A stretch of DNA of 64,000 bases, taken from positions 47,871,452 through 47,935,451 of the forward strand of contig CM072811.1 of assembly GCA_037013495.1 (NCBI GenBank), given 5' to 3'. Every line of letters starts with the position of its first letter. The first letter of the stretch is position 1. Positions 49,505 through 62,153 of the stretch are shown piece by piece. The stretch is from Hippophae tibetana (Eukaryota > Streptophyta > Magnoliopsida > Rosales > Elaeagnaceae). The notes beneath the pieces were generated by a model. The model ran no database searches and was not told where the DNA came from. It saw only the letters and a list, made by a program, of their open reading frames with translations. A program made the position numbers and the translations under genes.

Positions 49505-50440
49505 CTTCATTTATTGACTGACATATGTATTAAATTATTCAAATAAATTTTAAAAGATAATTGTATTTTAAATTCTTATATGACAAAAAAATATAATAAA
49601 AGAAAAACTCTTCATATACTTTTCACTTTTATTATATTTAATAGTTACATTTAATAAAAAAACTTGTTATGTGTTTAGTTACATTTAATAGCATTTTTAT
49701 TTTATTAGATTTTTTTTTGGCTAACAGTACTAGTTAGTTTATTTTATTACTTTTTTTGCATAAGATTTATTTTTTTACTTTAAATATATTTTTTAAAAAT
49801 TAATTATATCTTCATATTAAAATTAATTTTTTCGTGAGTGCAAATTTGATTTTATAATATTGAATCTTATTTATAAAAATAATGATAAAATTTCATAATC
49901 ATATATTTAAATATTGTTAGAATTAACTGATAAAATATGTGTTACATATATGCCTCACACATTAGTTTTAATTCTTTTGAGCAAATCCATGGTAGCAATT
50001 AGTTTCTTTGTGTACATGAATCTGTTTCGATCTTCTTCTTAACCTCATATCTACTCTGTGTGTACTTTATTAGTGATTTTGGTTCTGATTGTTATATTTT
50101 ATCATCTTTTTATAAATAAGATTCAATAATGTAAAATCAAATTTTTAATCTTAAGATATAATTAGTTTTCTGAAATAAATTTAAAATATAAAAATAAACT
50201 TTATTAAAAAAATTATTAACAAAAAAAGTACTAAAATAAACTTAACTAGTACAATAAAAAGGCTATTAAATGTAACTAAACACAAAACAAGTTTTTCTAT
50301 TAAATGTACGATAAAAGTGAAAGGAATATGAAGATTTTTTCTTTTATTATAATTTTTTTGTCACATATGAATTTAAAATATAACTATCTTTTAAAATTTA
50401 TTTGGATAATTTAATACATAGATCAGTCATTAAATAGAAG
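49505..50440. mobile_element. Large foldback element (arms ~345-390 bases, spacer ~200)
   Basis: The left arm 49505-49892 and right arm 50097-50440 are inverted copies: TTATTGACTGACATATGTAT against ATACATAGATCAGTCATTAA, AGTTACATTTAATAG against CTATTAAATGTAACT, and TTTATAAAAATAATGATAAA against its near complement. Weaker similarity may reach about 49,430 and 50,490. The spacer has no gene. Transcription across it would give a long hairpin RNA. Confidence 0.82.
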
Positions 50441-50499
50441 GTTTTTCTAATTGACACTTAATTTGGATTTTTTTAGGCCATCTCCTTTAAAATACTATT

Positions 50500-51920
50500 G
50501 TTCTCTTAAATTATTAAAATGATCCTTATTATTCCTTCTCTATTTATTATTTTATTTTTAAAACGATAAGGAGATTAATAAAATGTGTTATTTAATTTCT
50601 TAAAATAATTCAAACCATTGCTAATTGTGCATGATGAAGTAAACTTCATATAAATATTAATTTCATCAAATCTAGTAAACATCATCAGATGATCGTGATT
50701 ATATAAGATGAAGTAGATCACTTAAGCAAACTTCACCAGAAGAAGTTGGCTTAAAAAAATGTGTTAGACTCATCAGATGAATGTGATTACACAAGATATA
50801 TAATAACTCAATATATATATATATATATATCTTCATTTTTTTTTAAATATCAGCTATAAGCTTTATTATTAAAAAATACTAATAAATAATAGATGAAGTC
50901 TTTTTAATTTTTTATTTTTCTGAACCTTAATTCACATGTAAAGGTTGATAAGTTGTTGCCACTAAGGTTGATCAGATATTGATTAGTAGATGACCATCAA
51001 ATGAAGTGTGTCTATACTTTATGAGTAATGTTGTATAGTAGGTATATGACTAAGGTATGCAATGAAATTAATATAATAAGGAGAGAGAATTTCTTAACTT
51101 TTAACACTTAAATAATGTTAAGTAGTATAATTAGAACAAGATATTTTCCTAGTCTAGTAAGATGAAATGTCTTCTTTATCTCATTAGTTCATGTAAACTT
51201 CATTTTCTTCATCTGATTTGGCAGGGTTTTTTTTTAATATCTAAATTTCATATATGGATTCATTTAATGTTGTGTTATTTTTTAGAAGATAATTTCAATT
51301 TTTTTTCCAGTTCAAAATTAACAGTTATAGTTTTATAAATATATATGATTCCTTGAAATGAAAAATAATAATAATTCATAATTGACGTTGTTTTTATTCC
51401 TTAATTTTCTTTTCTTTTATTCTTTTTATGATTTTTTTAGTTGTACTTTTAGAGTAAAATTAAGTTGTGTTGGACTTGAATCAAGTCCCGTACAACGTAA
51501 CATGCATAACTAGCAAGATTAATGCTACTTATTCAATTGTTTTCCAAATTGAGATAAATATTATCATTAATGATGAAAAATGAGTTATTCAATTCTTAAG
51601 ATTGATAAAATGAATTAATAAACTAAAAGATCTCAGCTTAATTGACTCGCGAGTTTAAATAAATTAACTCATAAGTAACTTATGAATTTATATACAAATG
51701 TCTTTTATCAAAAAATATTAATTGCTATAGTTCACTATGGACAATTAAAAAATAATATTTTTTCTTATTTTTAAAAAATATAAAAAAAGAAGATAATATT
51801 GATAATAAAATTTTTGTTTACAAATAAAATTATAAATATTTTTATTTATTTATTTTTCAAAAAATTAAATGAACCAACTCACAACTCAATTAAAAATGAA
51901 TTAAAATTGTTAAGTATTCT
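50500..51920. other. AT-rich intergenic DNA
   Basis: No gene is seen. Short phrases such as CATCAGATGAxxGTGATTA (50,685 and 50,776) and several GATGAAGT/ACTTCATC stretches recur between 50,630 and 51,230, suggesting an old repeat. Confidence 0.5.
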
Positions 51921-52142
51921 TGTCACACATCGAATATGAACAAAGTAACAAAACTGTTTATAAACTTGAGAAATCTTTAACTTAATGAGATCTTATTGAT
52001 TGAGTTAGATCTGAGTTTCTAACATGGTATCAGAATTTAGCCTAGTCTCTATGTGTTTAGACCTAATTGGGCTTTATTACAGTCTTATCGTAACAAAACC
52101 CTTAACTTAATGAAATCTTATTGGATTGAGTTAAGCCTAACA
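51921..52142 (+). mobile_element. TRIM-like miniature LTR retroelement
   Basis: The left terminal repeat 51921-52024 starts TGTCACACATCGAATATG and ends TTTCTAACA. TGGTATCAGA (52025-52034), an initiator-tRNA-Met primer binding site, follows at once. A partial second repeat at about 52089-52142 contains CTTAACTTAATGAAATCTTA and ends CCTAACA. The whole thing is about 220 bases with no coding capacity. No target duplication was found. Confidence 0.72.
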
Positions 52143-53870
52143 AAAATAAATTGAATTAATTAACTAGATGAAATGAATTAAATTATACATCTCACCTAAT
52201 ATCATTTCTGCTAATTTCACGCTTCTAAATTTCATCATATTGTTTTTCAATTATGCTCAACTTTTCTATTTCTATAGAGGCTCCATTCCCTGTATTTGTG
52301 GATCATTGTTTTCTAATCAAGCATATTTTTTGGTCTCACTCAATGACAAATAAATACACAAAATTTGGAAGGTCCCTTGTAAGTTAAGTAACACCGTAAA
52401 AGATTCATACAAAATTTATTTTATAATACAAGAAGTTTAATAAGAAGTAAAGGTCACGGGTAACTTGTTCATGTCCTCCGGGACAAGAATTCATCTTTTG
52501 ATTAATGCTAAACTTACAAGTATAATATTTTATAAAATTTGAATGCAAAAACAGCAACTTTTTGTGAGTGTGAATATTTAAGTAAATTATATATATTGTA
52601 AATTTATAGACTTTAAAGTAAATTGTGTCTAGATAAATTGAGTCACAATTTTTTTATTGCCAAAAAAAAACATAACTTTGCTAACACTGTTTATGTATAT
52701 ATATGGTTGTAATCATAAATTTTTTTTTTCAATGGGACTGAATAACACATGTTAATAAGTATAAGAAATATAAAAATTAAAATTTTGCGAGAATGTTTAC
52801 AGGAAGAGGGCGCTAAAGATTATGAATGGATAAAACAAAAATTGTGATTCGGTTATAGATAATTATTTATATTATCGATTTAATTTTTATCTAATAAATT
52901 TTAAAAATAAATATGATTTTAAATAAAAATCGAACATAAAAAATAAATATGATTTAGATATAATTATAGTAATAAGTGTATCTAACCATGCCATGTCATC
53001 CTTTCAAAGAAGAGTAGGCAGATAGAGAGGAGAAAAGTAGGTAAGAGTTTGCTTTCAAACCCGTAGATTGAAGATGGGGAAAGATTCGTTCACCTCGAGT
53101 TTTGAGGTGAAAAGCATAAGTAATTGTGTGGTGACAGGAGCTAAGAACTTTGGAATTGATTGAAGAAGGAAAATTAATTCTTTACATTTTTATCTCCAAT
53201 TAACCTACGGCTACCTACCCATACTCAAATAACTTTAAATGCTATTCCTTAATACTAAAATAAAAAATTATAAATCTCTCAAAGTAGAAGAGAAAATAGG
53301 TGAACCCATGAGCTAGCTATCTCATGAATTTGCAAATATGTTTGTAAATTGCATATTATGTGATTTAAAAAAGGTTAGAAATAAAGAATGGGTGACATTT
53401 GATGAAAGGTACAATTAATTAATCTTGAGTTTCCAAATAAGTTGGTGAGATATGAGGCTATAAGGCAGAGATCAACGTACGTTGGAGATTGATTGTAACT
53501 TTTTTTCATTAAAGCTAATTTTGGCACTTCTTTTTTTTACGACTGAATGATGTCGGGAATTCAGTATGCACCTAAGATGAGGACCTCCCTCGGTTGTTAC
53601 CGTAACTTTGATCACCATACATGCTATAAATATTTAGTATGGAGATTTTATTTTTAATATTTTTTTAAAATTTTTAGATTTTTTTTTATTTCTTAAAAAA
53701 TAAAAAAAATTATAATATTTAATAAATTGATGCCTTCATTTAATAAAATTAAAAGAAAAAACCTCAATAAAAAAAAACTCAACCAATAAACCAAATTTTC
53801 TAGTCATTTAATAAAAAGGTACACTAAAAATATCTACTAAATTGATGCCTTTTGGGCAGATCTCATCCTC
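52143..53870. other. Intergenic DNA upstream of MIR858 locus 2
   Basis: No gene is seen. The last ~900 bases probably include the promoter of MIR858 locus 2. An ACCTACC motif, which is an AC element of the kind bound by R2R3-MYBs, lies at 53213-53219. Confidence 0.45.
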
Positions 53871-53877
53871 TATAAAA
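53871..53877 (+). promoter_or_regulatory. TATA box of MIR858 locus 2
   Basis: TATAAAA in the context CCTCTATAAAAGCAAGC, about 380 bases upstream of miR858. It is placed as in locus 1. Transcription would start near 53,903. Confidence 0.7.
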
Positions 53878-53971
53878 GCAAGCATATGCTACACATATCA
53901 TATCATCATCATAGTCTAGATATCAAGTTGATGGCTTGAAGTTGAACCAAACCCTTTTATTCCAATAAAAG

Positions 53972-54118
53972 GTATTCTTCTTCTTCTTCTTCTTCTTTTA
54001 GATTTTCTTGAGGCTAATTATATTAATGGTTAACTTGTTGGTTTCAATTCAAAACTCATCACTACTACTATAATCTTTTATGATATTTTTTTTCTTGTCC
54101 TTAATTTTGTTATTTCAG
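53972..54118 (+). other. Predicted leader intron of pri-miR858 (locus 2)
   Basis: AAAAG|GTATTC at 53971/53972 and TATTTCAG|ATATGG at 54118/54119 would remove a 147-base CTT-rich intron between the TATA-proximal exon and the hairpin. Locus 1 has an equivalent intron of 111 bases. Confidence 0.55.
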
Positions 54119-54205
54119 ATATGGGAGTATATTTATATTAATGTATACGGCTCCGCTGAAAAATACATATACGTACGTACGGATGAGTGGATTAATTCTT
54201 TGCTA

Positions 54206-54226
54206 TGCTTGTCAAGTAAGCAGTCC
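54206..54226 (+). ncRNA. Second conserved 21-nt block in the MIR858 stem (locus 2)
   Basis: It is identical to the locus 1 block except for A instead of G at one position. It ends 22 bases before miR858 and pairs with about 54943-54963 on the 3' arm. Confidence 0.6.
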
Positions 54227-54248
54227 TTTTAGCAAGCTTAACCTTGGT

Positions 54249-54269
54249 TTCGTTGTCTGTTCGACCTGA
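54249..54269 (+). ncRNA. miR858: Mature miR858 (locus 2)
   Basis: It begins TTCGTTGTCTGTTCGACC and ends TGA, a known miR858 variant. The preceding T also permits the 22-base form starting TTTCG. The last three bases differ from locus 1 (TGA against TTG). Confidence 0.93.
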
Positions 54270-54346
54270 TCTTTTATATTAATTTCCATGTTACTCATTT
54301 CACTAGCTTATATAATTATTCTCTTATATACGAAAATTATTTTTAA

Positions 54347-54383
<37 letters not shown>

Positions 54384-54994
54384 TATAATAATATGATTCA
54401 CCGTCCGAAACTTAAACAATTATATACTATATATTAACTTTATTTATCACAAAATAGTAACCTAATGTTTTTTTCATATTATCAAAAACTTGGTATCGAA
54501 TTCACTGCACGTTCACCATCATTTTTAAGCATAAGAAGTAATAATTGCATATAAAATTACATACAAAATTAATTGTACTTTATTGCAAACTAATCTTAAT
54601 TTGTATGCTCGGAATGGTATACATACAATCTCTTAATTTGTGGCAAAATGTACTGCACAATTATATATATGTACGAAGCATACAAAAACACTAAATAATA
54701 ATAATAATAATTAATGCACATTTATTTATAAATAATTAAATCAATAAAATAAAAATAAATTTATAACTCTTATATTAATGAAATTTAACATTTTATACTT
54801 TATCAATCATGCATCCTTTGGTACATCCTATAAAATATCTTAATTAAATCCCCACCTCCCATTATATATAAATTATTCTCATTATGAAGTGAGATACCAT
54901 AATTAGGTCGAATGTACAACGAACCTAAGTACTAAGAAGCGAGGACTGTTCATTTGACAAGAATTTGCATGGAATTCAGCCACTTCTCATCAAA

Positions 54995-55885
54995 GTGTCG
55001 TATTAAAGGAATAAGTGGTAAGTTATGTGATACTAGGTGTGATGAATAATAATATGCTTCATTATGTACAAATTTACAACAAAGAGATTTTGTAACAAAT
55101 AGTTAATAACAATTAATAATAATATTTATATTTATTAATATAAGTTATATTATATTAATATATATATATATATATATATATCTTTATATTAATTTTTAGA
55201 TATATTTGCAGTATTTTATTATATTAGTATAATTGTAATTTAATATTATATATTAAAGAAATCATATTAATATATTAAATTATTTATGTGTCATAAAAAT
55301 AATATTTGCGTTGTTAATTAAATCTACTTGTTTTACTTATTTTGACAAAGATTAATCTAACTTCACCAAGTTTTTCTAAAAAAAAATTCTATATTACAAG
55401 AATGCTATAGCTGGCTAATCTGGACGAGAAAGATAGACTAAACACCTCATACATATCTATATATTAATGATATCATAATTCTCACTTTTATATGTATTTT
55501 ACATCTATTTCTATCTCTCTCTAAGAAAATATGCACTTCTTGAAAATATGCATTTCTAGAGTACTGAAAAAAATTCTCAAGTTTCTCGGTGTGTGAATTA
55601 GGATTAATACATCACGAGTAATCCAATCTTTAATAAATCTCATATTTGGTGAAAATTGATTGAAATATAACACATGCATGACATAATCTAAAAAAATGTG
55701 TGGACATGTGCAACCTGGTTTCTTCGGTTGAGTCATGCTGATTATGTTGCGCCTTACATAACATGAGATTGGTTAAATTCTGATCAACTTGCATTATACT
55801 TAGTCAGGTTGGATATGAAATGCAATGACCAAAGCCTCTCTCTCAGTTCAAACAGTTTATATGTACTTCAATAATTGCACTAGTT
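54995..55885. other. AT-rich DNA right of MIR858 locus 2
   Basis: It contains a (TA)n tract at about 55,158-55,180. No gene or element border is seen before copia element 2. Confidence 0.55.
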
Positions 55886-55890
55886 AGTTA

Positions 55891-56219
55891 TGTAAGATAA
55901 CAATTCAATTCATAAACGTTCAGGAAATCATATGAATGCATAATTTAAATACAGCGGAAATAAAATGGATTGAAAACATACCTTTTACCATTGATCAAAT
56001 TTCAGCACTTACACGGAAATTCTAATGGATTTTTGATTTGATGTTCTCACATGTTTCTCACACTTATTCTCTGTGTGTTTGATGGTATATCTGAATTAAG
56101 TAGTTAATAGTGAGAGGACTCGATGCTTTATAAAGATTCGTTCATCAAGAACCTCGTTCGATTTCGACGAAACTGAACCGCCACCACGGTTCACCATATT
56201 ACACCACTCTGATGTTACA
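55891..56219 (-). repeat. 3' LTR of copia element 2
   Basis: The plus strand reads TGTAAGATAACAATT ... GATGTTACA. It matches 61824-62153 with scattered differences. Confidence 0.94.
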
Positions 56220-56232
56220 TTCTCCCACTTGG
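56220..56232 (-). other. Polypurine tract of copia element 2
   Basis: On the minus strand CCAAGTGGGAGAA directly precedes the 3' LTR. Confidence 0.75.
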
Positions 56233-56523
56233 TGCAAACGTTAAGCAAAATTCTCTTGAGTAACAAAATACATAAATCATAACGATAGGTCCTCTAAGAG
56301 CGAGTATTATCTTCTATGTATTACAATGTATTTAGTTTCTCAAGTACTATATTTTATGTGGTAACAAAACTTAATGAATAAATCCTATATTTATTCTTGG
56401 TCCAATAAAATATATATTTTCTCAAATAAATTAATATGCACATGAATATGAGAAAATATCACAATATATAAGAGTTTCATTAATAAATTGTATATATACA
56501 CTTACAAGTGAAATCAATTCTCA

Positions 56524-59500
56524 TTTTCTCTACATGATCCTTGAATTTCATTGGTGGCATGCCTTTAGTCAAAGGACCAACAATCATCAATTCAATGCTT
56601 ACGTGCTCAATGAACACTTTCTTTTCCTTAACACGTTCTCTTATGGCCAAGTATTTAATGTCGATGTGTTTACTACGACTACCACTTTTGTTATTTTAAG
56701 CCATAAACATAGCAGTTGAGTTGTCACAGTATAATATTAATGGCCTATAAATATAGTCAACTACTATAAGCCCGAAAATAAAACTCTTCAACCATACACC
56801 ATGCGATGTGGCCTCAAAACATGACACGAACTCGGCCTCCATAATGGAAGTAGTAGTCAAGGACTGTTTCGTACTCTTCAAAGACACGACTCCACCGGTA
56901 AGCATGAAAATGTAACCAAATGTTGATTTTCATGAATCAACACAACCAGCAAAGTCCGCATCGGAGTAGCCAATTACTTCCAAATCATCAATTCATCTAT
57001 ACATGAGCATATAATCCTTGGTTCCTTACAGGTACCTCATCACTTTCTTTGTAGCTTTCCAATGGTCAACACTCGGATTACTCTGATATCTCTTTAGCAT
57101 CCCAATAACAAATACAATATCAGGTCTGGTATAGACCTGAGCATACATCAGGCTTTCAACGGTTGAAGCATATGGAATGGTTTTCATCTGTTCTCTTTCA
57201 AAATCATTCTTTGGGCATTGGTTCAAATTAAACTTATCACCCTTCACAATGGGAGCAACACTTGGTGAACAATCTTCCATCCAAAATCTCTCTAAAATTT
57301 TATTGATATAGGTTTTCTGAGACAAACCCAAGATGCCTCGAAGTCTATCTCTATGTATCTTAAAGCTAATGACATAAGATGTCTCACCCATATCCTTCAT
57401 ATCAAAAATTTTAGAGAGGAATTGTCTTACCTCGTGTAGCAAACCCTTATCATTGGCTGCAAGCAAAATATCATCCACATATAGCTTTTAAAAACAAATC
57501 TTACTCCCACTAACCTTCTGGTATATACATTGATCCATGACATTCTATTCAAAACCAAATGAAGTGAAGACGTTATAAAATTTCAAATACCATTGACAGG
57601 AAGCTTATTTTAATCCATATATGGATTTATTAAGCTTATAAACCAAATGCTCACCATCGCTAGAGAAGAATCCTTCAAGTTATTTCATATAAACCTTTTC
57701 CTCTAGGCTACCATTAAGGAAATCCGTTTTCATATCCATTTTATGCAAACCCAAATCAAAATGGGTAACCAATTCCATGACCACACGAAGTGAATCTTTC
57801 TTAAATACAGGAGAAAATGTCTATGTGTAGTCAATTCCTTCCATTTAGGTGAATCCTTTGGCAACGAGTCTTACCTTGTGAGTCTTTCTTTGTTTTGAAG
57901 ACTCATTTACATCCAATGACTTTCACACCATCAGGAAACTTGACGAGATCCCAAAAATGGTTAGACGCCATAGAATCCATCTCTTCTTTCATGGAATTGT
58001 ACCATAAGTTCAAAACCTCAAAACTCATGGCCTATGAAAATGTCTCGGGATCATTTCAGGCTCCAACATTATAGTTACATTCTTGTATATACACAACATA
58101 ATCACTAGGAATCGTTGATTTCCTTACTCTAGTATATCTTCTTAATGTTGCATCAACATTCTCCTGAGGAGCAGGATCATGTTGTTCAGTTGGTTGTTCA
58201 ACAGCTACAGGCATCTGTTGAACTTCAACATCTACTGGATCAGGATCAACAACTTGTGGTAATTCTAGGACTGGTTCTTCAACATGTGTTTGTACTCGAG
58301 GTATGTTGTTAATAATAATGATCAATCCATTACTTGAAGTGGCACATTGAGTATTTGAATGATCTTTCTCATGACCAATGCCCTAGGATCAATCGCTTCC
58401 ACTAATCAAGTAATTCTCAAGAAAATTTTCATTTCTTAATTCCACAAACCTAGTGTTGTGAGATAGACAATAGAATCTATAACCTTTAGACCGTTCGACA
58501 TATCCAATGAAATATCCACTAATGGTCCTTGGGTCAAGCTTTTTCTCTTGTGGATTATAAATCCTCACTTCAAATAGGCATTCCCAAACGCGTATATGTC
58601 GCAAACTCAATTTCCAACCTTTCCATAATGCAAATGGAGTCTTTGAGACAACCTTGGGTGGAACTCGATTTAACATATACATAGTCATCTTTAAAGCTTC
58701 AATCTATAAGGATTTAGGAAGATTAGAGTTGCTAAGCATACTCTGCACCATGTCCAATAGTGTTCGGTTTATTTTCTGCTACACCATTCTAGTCTAGTAA
58801 ACCAGGCATAGTGTATTGGGCAACTATCCCATGTTCTTTAAGAAACTTAGCAAATGGATCAAACGCTTGTCCATTCTCAGTGTATCTACCATAATATTCA
58901 CCACCTCTATCAGATCTCACAATTTTTATTTGCTTTCCATATTGTTTCTCTACTTCAACCTTAAAGCTCTTGAATGCATCTAATGCTTCGCTCTTATTAT
59001 GAAGCATGTAGAGATACATATATCGAGAAAAATCATCAATAAAGGTGATAAAATATTTCCAACCTTGAATGTCCATGTTTGGACAACATATATATGTATG
59101 TATGATTTCTAATATGTTTGAAATCCTATTGGATCCTTTCTTTGACTTGTTAGTCTACTTTCCCTTAATGTAGTCCACACATGTCTCAAAATCAGTAAAA
59201 TCTAGAGTACTAAGTACCTTGTCTTTCACTAATCTTTTAATTCTTTCTATGGAGATATGTCCTAATCTTCTATACCATAACGTAGAAGAGTCTTCGTCAA
59301 TAATACACATTTTAGTGTCAGCTTCAACATGCATAATGTTATGAGTAACATTATTTCGTAAATTAATGCAATAAAGACCATCACACAAAATACCATTCCC
59401 AAGACAATCAGATTTATTAAATAAACTGAAAGATGTTTCTGAAAAGTAAAAGGAATAACCAAAAGGTACAAGTCTTGAAATTGAAAACAAGTTTCTAGAG

Positions 59501-60540
59501 AAATTTGGAACATAAAAGATCTTTTCTAATTCTAAAATAAAACCACTACTTAAAATTAAATTGCATGTCTCTACAGCCTCCACATGTGAGCCCATCTTAT
59601 TACCAGATAAGATGTATTGCTCATTTCCCATTGGCTTCCTTAGATTTCTCATACCCTGTAAGGAATTTGCAACATGGATTGTAGATCCAAAATCAATCTA
59701 CCAAGTGTTAATATTAACATTACCATATTAGATTCATAACAAACAAACGAGGTTGGATTACCTTTATTCTAAAGCCATTTTTGGAATCTTATACAATACT
59801 TCTTCATGTATCCCTTCTTTTTTACAGAAGAAACACTTGGATTTTTTTCTTAATATCAACTTGAGATGGAATTATCCCTTTTCCTTTATGCTTGTATTGA
59901 GATTTTTCTTTCCCGTACGTTGTAGCCAACATTGCATTTTCACCAAATTCTATAACAAGTCTTTCTTCCTCTTGAACACACATCGTCATTAGTTCATTGA
60001 TTGACCATTTATCTTTATGTGTATTGTACGAGATTTTGAATGAACCGTATTTATGTGGGAGAGTGTTAAGCATATAGTGCACCAGGAAGGATTCTAACAT
60101 CTCAACCTCGAGATGCTTAAGTTGAGCAACAATGTCCCTCATTTTCATAATGTGCTCGCACACACATTTCACACTGGTGAGTCTTAAAGAAGAGAACTTC
60201 ATAATAAGGGTGTTTGCTAAAGCCTTATTTGAAGTGACGAATTGATAATCAATGGCCTTTACCAAGTCTTGAACATTGTTATGCTGATCAACAGAACCAT
60301 GAATACCAGTAGAGATTTTAGTCTTAATGAACATCATGCTAAGGTGATTAGATCACTCTCATTGTTCATAAAGCATGATATTGATATTCTCTAGAGTACT
60401 GGTTTGAGTAATTTTAGGTGGTTTGTTTTTCTTAATAGCATAATCAATATCTATCCATCTTAGTTGAAGGAGAATTATTTCCTTCCATATTTTATAATTA
60501 TCCCCTTTCAGATCATGAATGTCACAACAAATATGAGAGA
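56524..60540 (-). pseudogene. gag-pol remnant of copia element 2
   Basis: Gag can be read from about 60,540 (DLKGDNYKIWKEIILLQLRW) through 60337-59822, followed by a knuckle-like CFFCKKE remnant. A decayed protease is near 59,700 (IDFGSTIHVA). GAG-pre-integrase ends near 59,155 (LWYRRLGHIS). Integrase is at 59076-58389 (FITFIDDFSRYMYLYML, SDRGGEY). RT lies at about 57,950-57,026, where YVDDILLAAND spans the break near 57,478. RNase H is at 56905-56524 (SLTTTSIMEAEFVS, LYCDNSTA). Several stops and frameshifts divide it into at least eight pieces. Confidence 0.92.
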
Positions 60541-60544
60541 ATTT

Positions 60545-61811
60545 ACAAGTTGAGAAACTACAATTAAAGATTATATGCTTATTAAAATTTGAAACCTAAA
60601 TTATAATCATTCTTTACCAATATAAATTATGAAAAATATGAATCTAGTGGCATAAAACTTGTCTATGGACTAAAATTTTAATTCAATTAGTTTTATTCTA
60701 ACTTTATGATAAAACTATCAAATTATATTTTTTTTCCTAATCCCCGTGGATAAATTAGAAAATATAATTTGATATTATATCCTAATTAATCACACAAAAA
60801 TATAATAAAAATTCATGTGATATAAGATTTATTATATCACATATGATTAATTACAATTAATATTTATTTTATAAATATAATTTTAAATAAACCTTATTAT
60901 AGTTTTAATTAATTAAAGATGTTGTCACTACTTCCTAATTAATTAAACTATATGAATCACTTAAATATTAGTTAAATTCTTAGGCTCAATTATTGCATAA
61001 AATCATAAGCAATATTAATTTAATTTCAAATGTGTAAATATTATCTATCTTAAGATTGTATATATGACAATAAATTATATAAGTAAAATAAATAATATAA
61101 GCACTAATTAAATCCATAAAAAACCATTAACAATTAATTTCATTATGCATAAATTATTTAACCAAATTTTCATATGTATAATTAATTACAAAATTTACAC
61201 ATACAAATAACAAAGCAAATAATTTAAACATAATGTATTTAAATAATTTTTTTCATGTGTCCAAAAATTATTTAAATAAATATCACATATATAATAAATA
61301 TTATACATATGACAAACATAAGTTAAATAATTAAAAAAAATTATATTCGGATTTTTTTTATTTTTAATAAAATCAAATTCCTAATACATATATAAAAATA
61401 AGTCAGATACAAAATAAAAGGCAACAATCATTGCAGCCCAGCTTCAACATTCTCGATTAATTAACCCGACTTGACCCTAACGAATACTCGAATGTATCTT
61501 TCTATTCCAACGATGAAATCTGATATTATTTTTATCAAAATTCTGGAAATTTGATTTCCAAGTGATTCATTCTTTTGTATCAAAAACGTTATTTTAAATA
61601 AAAATTTAATTAATGATTCAAATAAATACCCACGATAAAATAGATTTATTTTCTTCATTGTTTTTCAAGTTTAAATTCACATAATCACTCTAAAATCAAT
61701 ATTGAAATCATTTATAATTTTCATATGCATCAAAAACAAGCAAAATAAAAAAAACCTAAAATCTTAGTTCCTCATGAAATAGAGCAAAACAGATATATTT
61801 TCAAAAATGAC
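60545..61811 (-). other. Leader of copia element 2, AT-rich and non-coding
   Basis: This stretch between the primer binding site and gag has no recognisable domain. It may hold an additional small insertion, but no border was found. Confidence 0.5.
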
Positions 61812-61822
61812 TCTAATACCAA
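61812..61822 (-). other. Primer binding site of copia element 2
   Basis: On the minus strand TGGTATTAGAG lies two bases inside the 5' LTR. It is an initiator-tRNA-Met type site with one C to T change. Confidence 0.82.
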
Positions 61823-61823
61823 A

Positions 61824-62153
61824 TGTAATATCACAATTTAATTCAGAAACGTTCAAGAAATCATATGAACGTATAATTTAAATACAGTGGAAACAAAATG
61901 GATTGAAAACATACCTCCTATCATTGATCAAATTTCAGCGCCTACATGGAAATTCCAATGGATTTTTGATTTGATGCTCTTACTAATTTCTCACTTATTT
62001 TTTGTATTTTAACGATGTATCTGAATTAAACAATTAATAGTTAGAGGACCCGTGCTTTATAAAAGGTTCTTCCATCAAAGAATCTTGTTCGGTTTCGACG
62101 AAACCAAAATGTCATCATGATTCACTATTACGTTACATCACTCTGATGTTACA
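61824..62153 (-). repeat. 5' LTR of copia element 2
   Basis: The plus strand reads TGTAATATCACAATT ... GATGTTACA. It pairs with the 55891-56219 copy. Confidence 0.94.

Larger units (their letters stand above)
54181..54990 (+). ncRNA. MIR858: MIR858 precursor, locus 2, with a ~0.63-kb terminal loop
   Basis: The 5' arm is 54181-54269 and the 3' arm 54903-54990. The miR858 segment 54249-54269 pairs with 54903-54923 (TTAGGTCGAATGTACAACGA) with one clear mismatch and a few G:U pairs. The star strand is about 54905-54925. Below it the arms continue to match (GGACTG, ATTTGACAAG, GCATGGAATTCA) for a stem of about 90 base pairs. The loop 54270-54902 is 633 bases and AT-rich. Stem, TATA box and leader intron all parallel locus 1, so the two are tandem paralogues. 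The arms are better paired here than in locus 1, so this copy is the safer one to call functional. Confidence 0.87.

Noticed and set aside
32600..54300. A third miR858 or a MYB target gene between the loci
   Set aside because: No other copy of GTTGTCTGTTCGACC and no MYB-repeat coding sequence were seen.
58056..58325. A Glu/Pro/Val-rich frame that looked like a separate protein
   Set aside because: It lies in order between integrase and RT of copia element 2 and is the usual linker region of the polyprotein.
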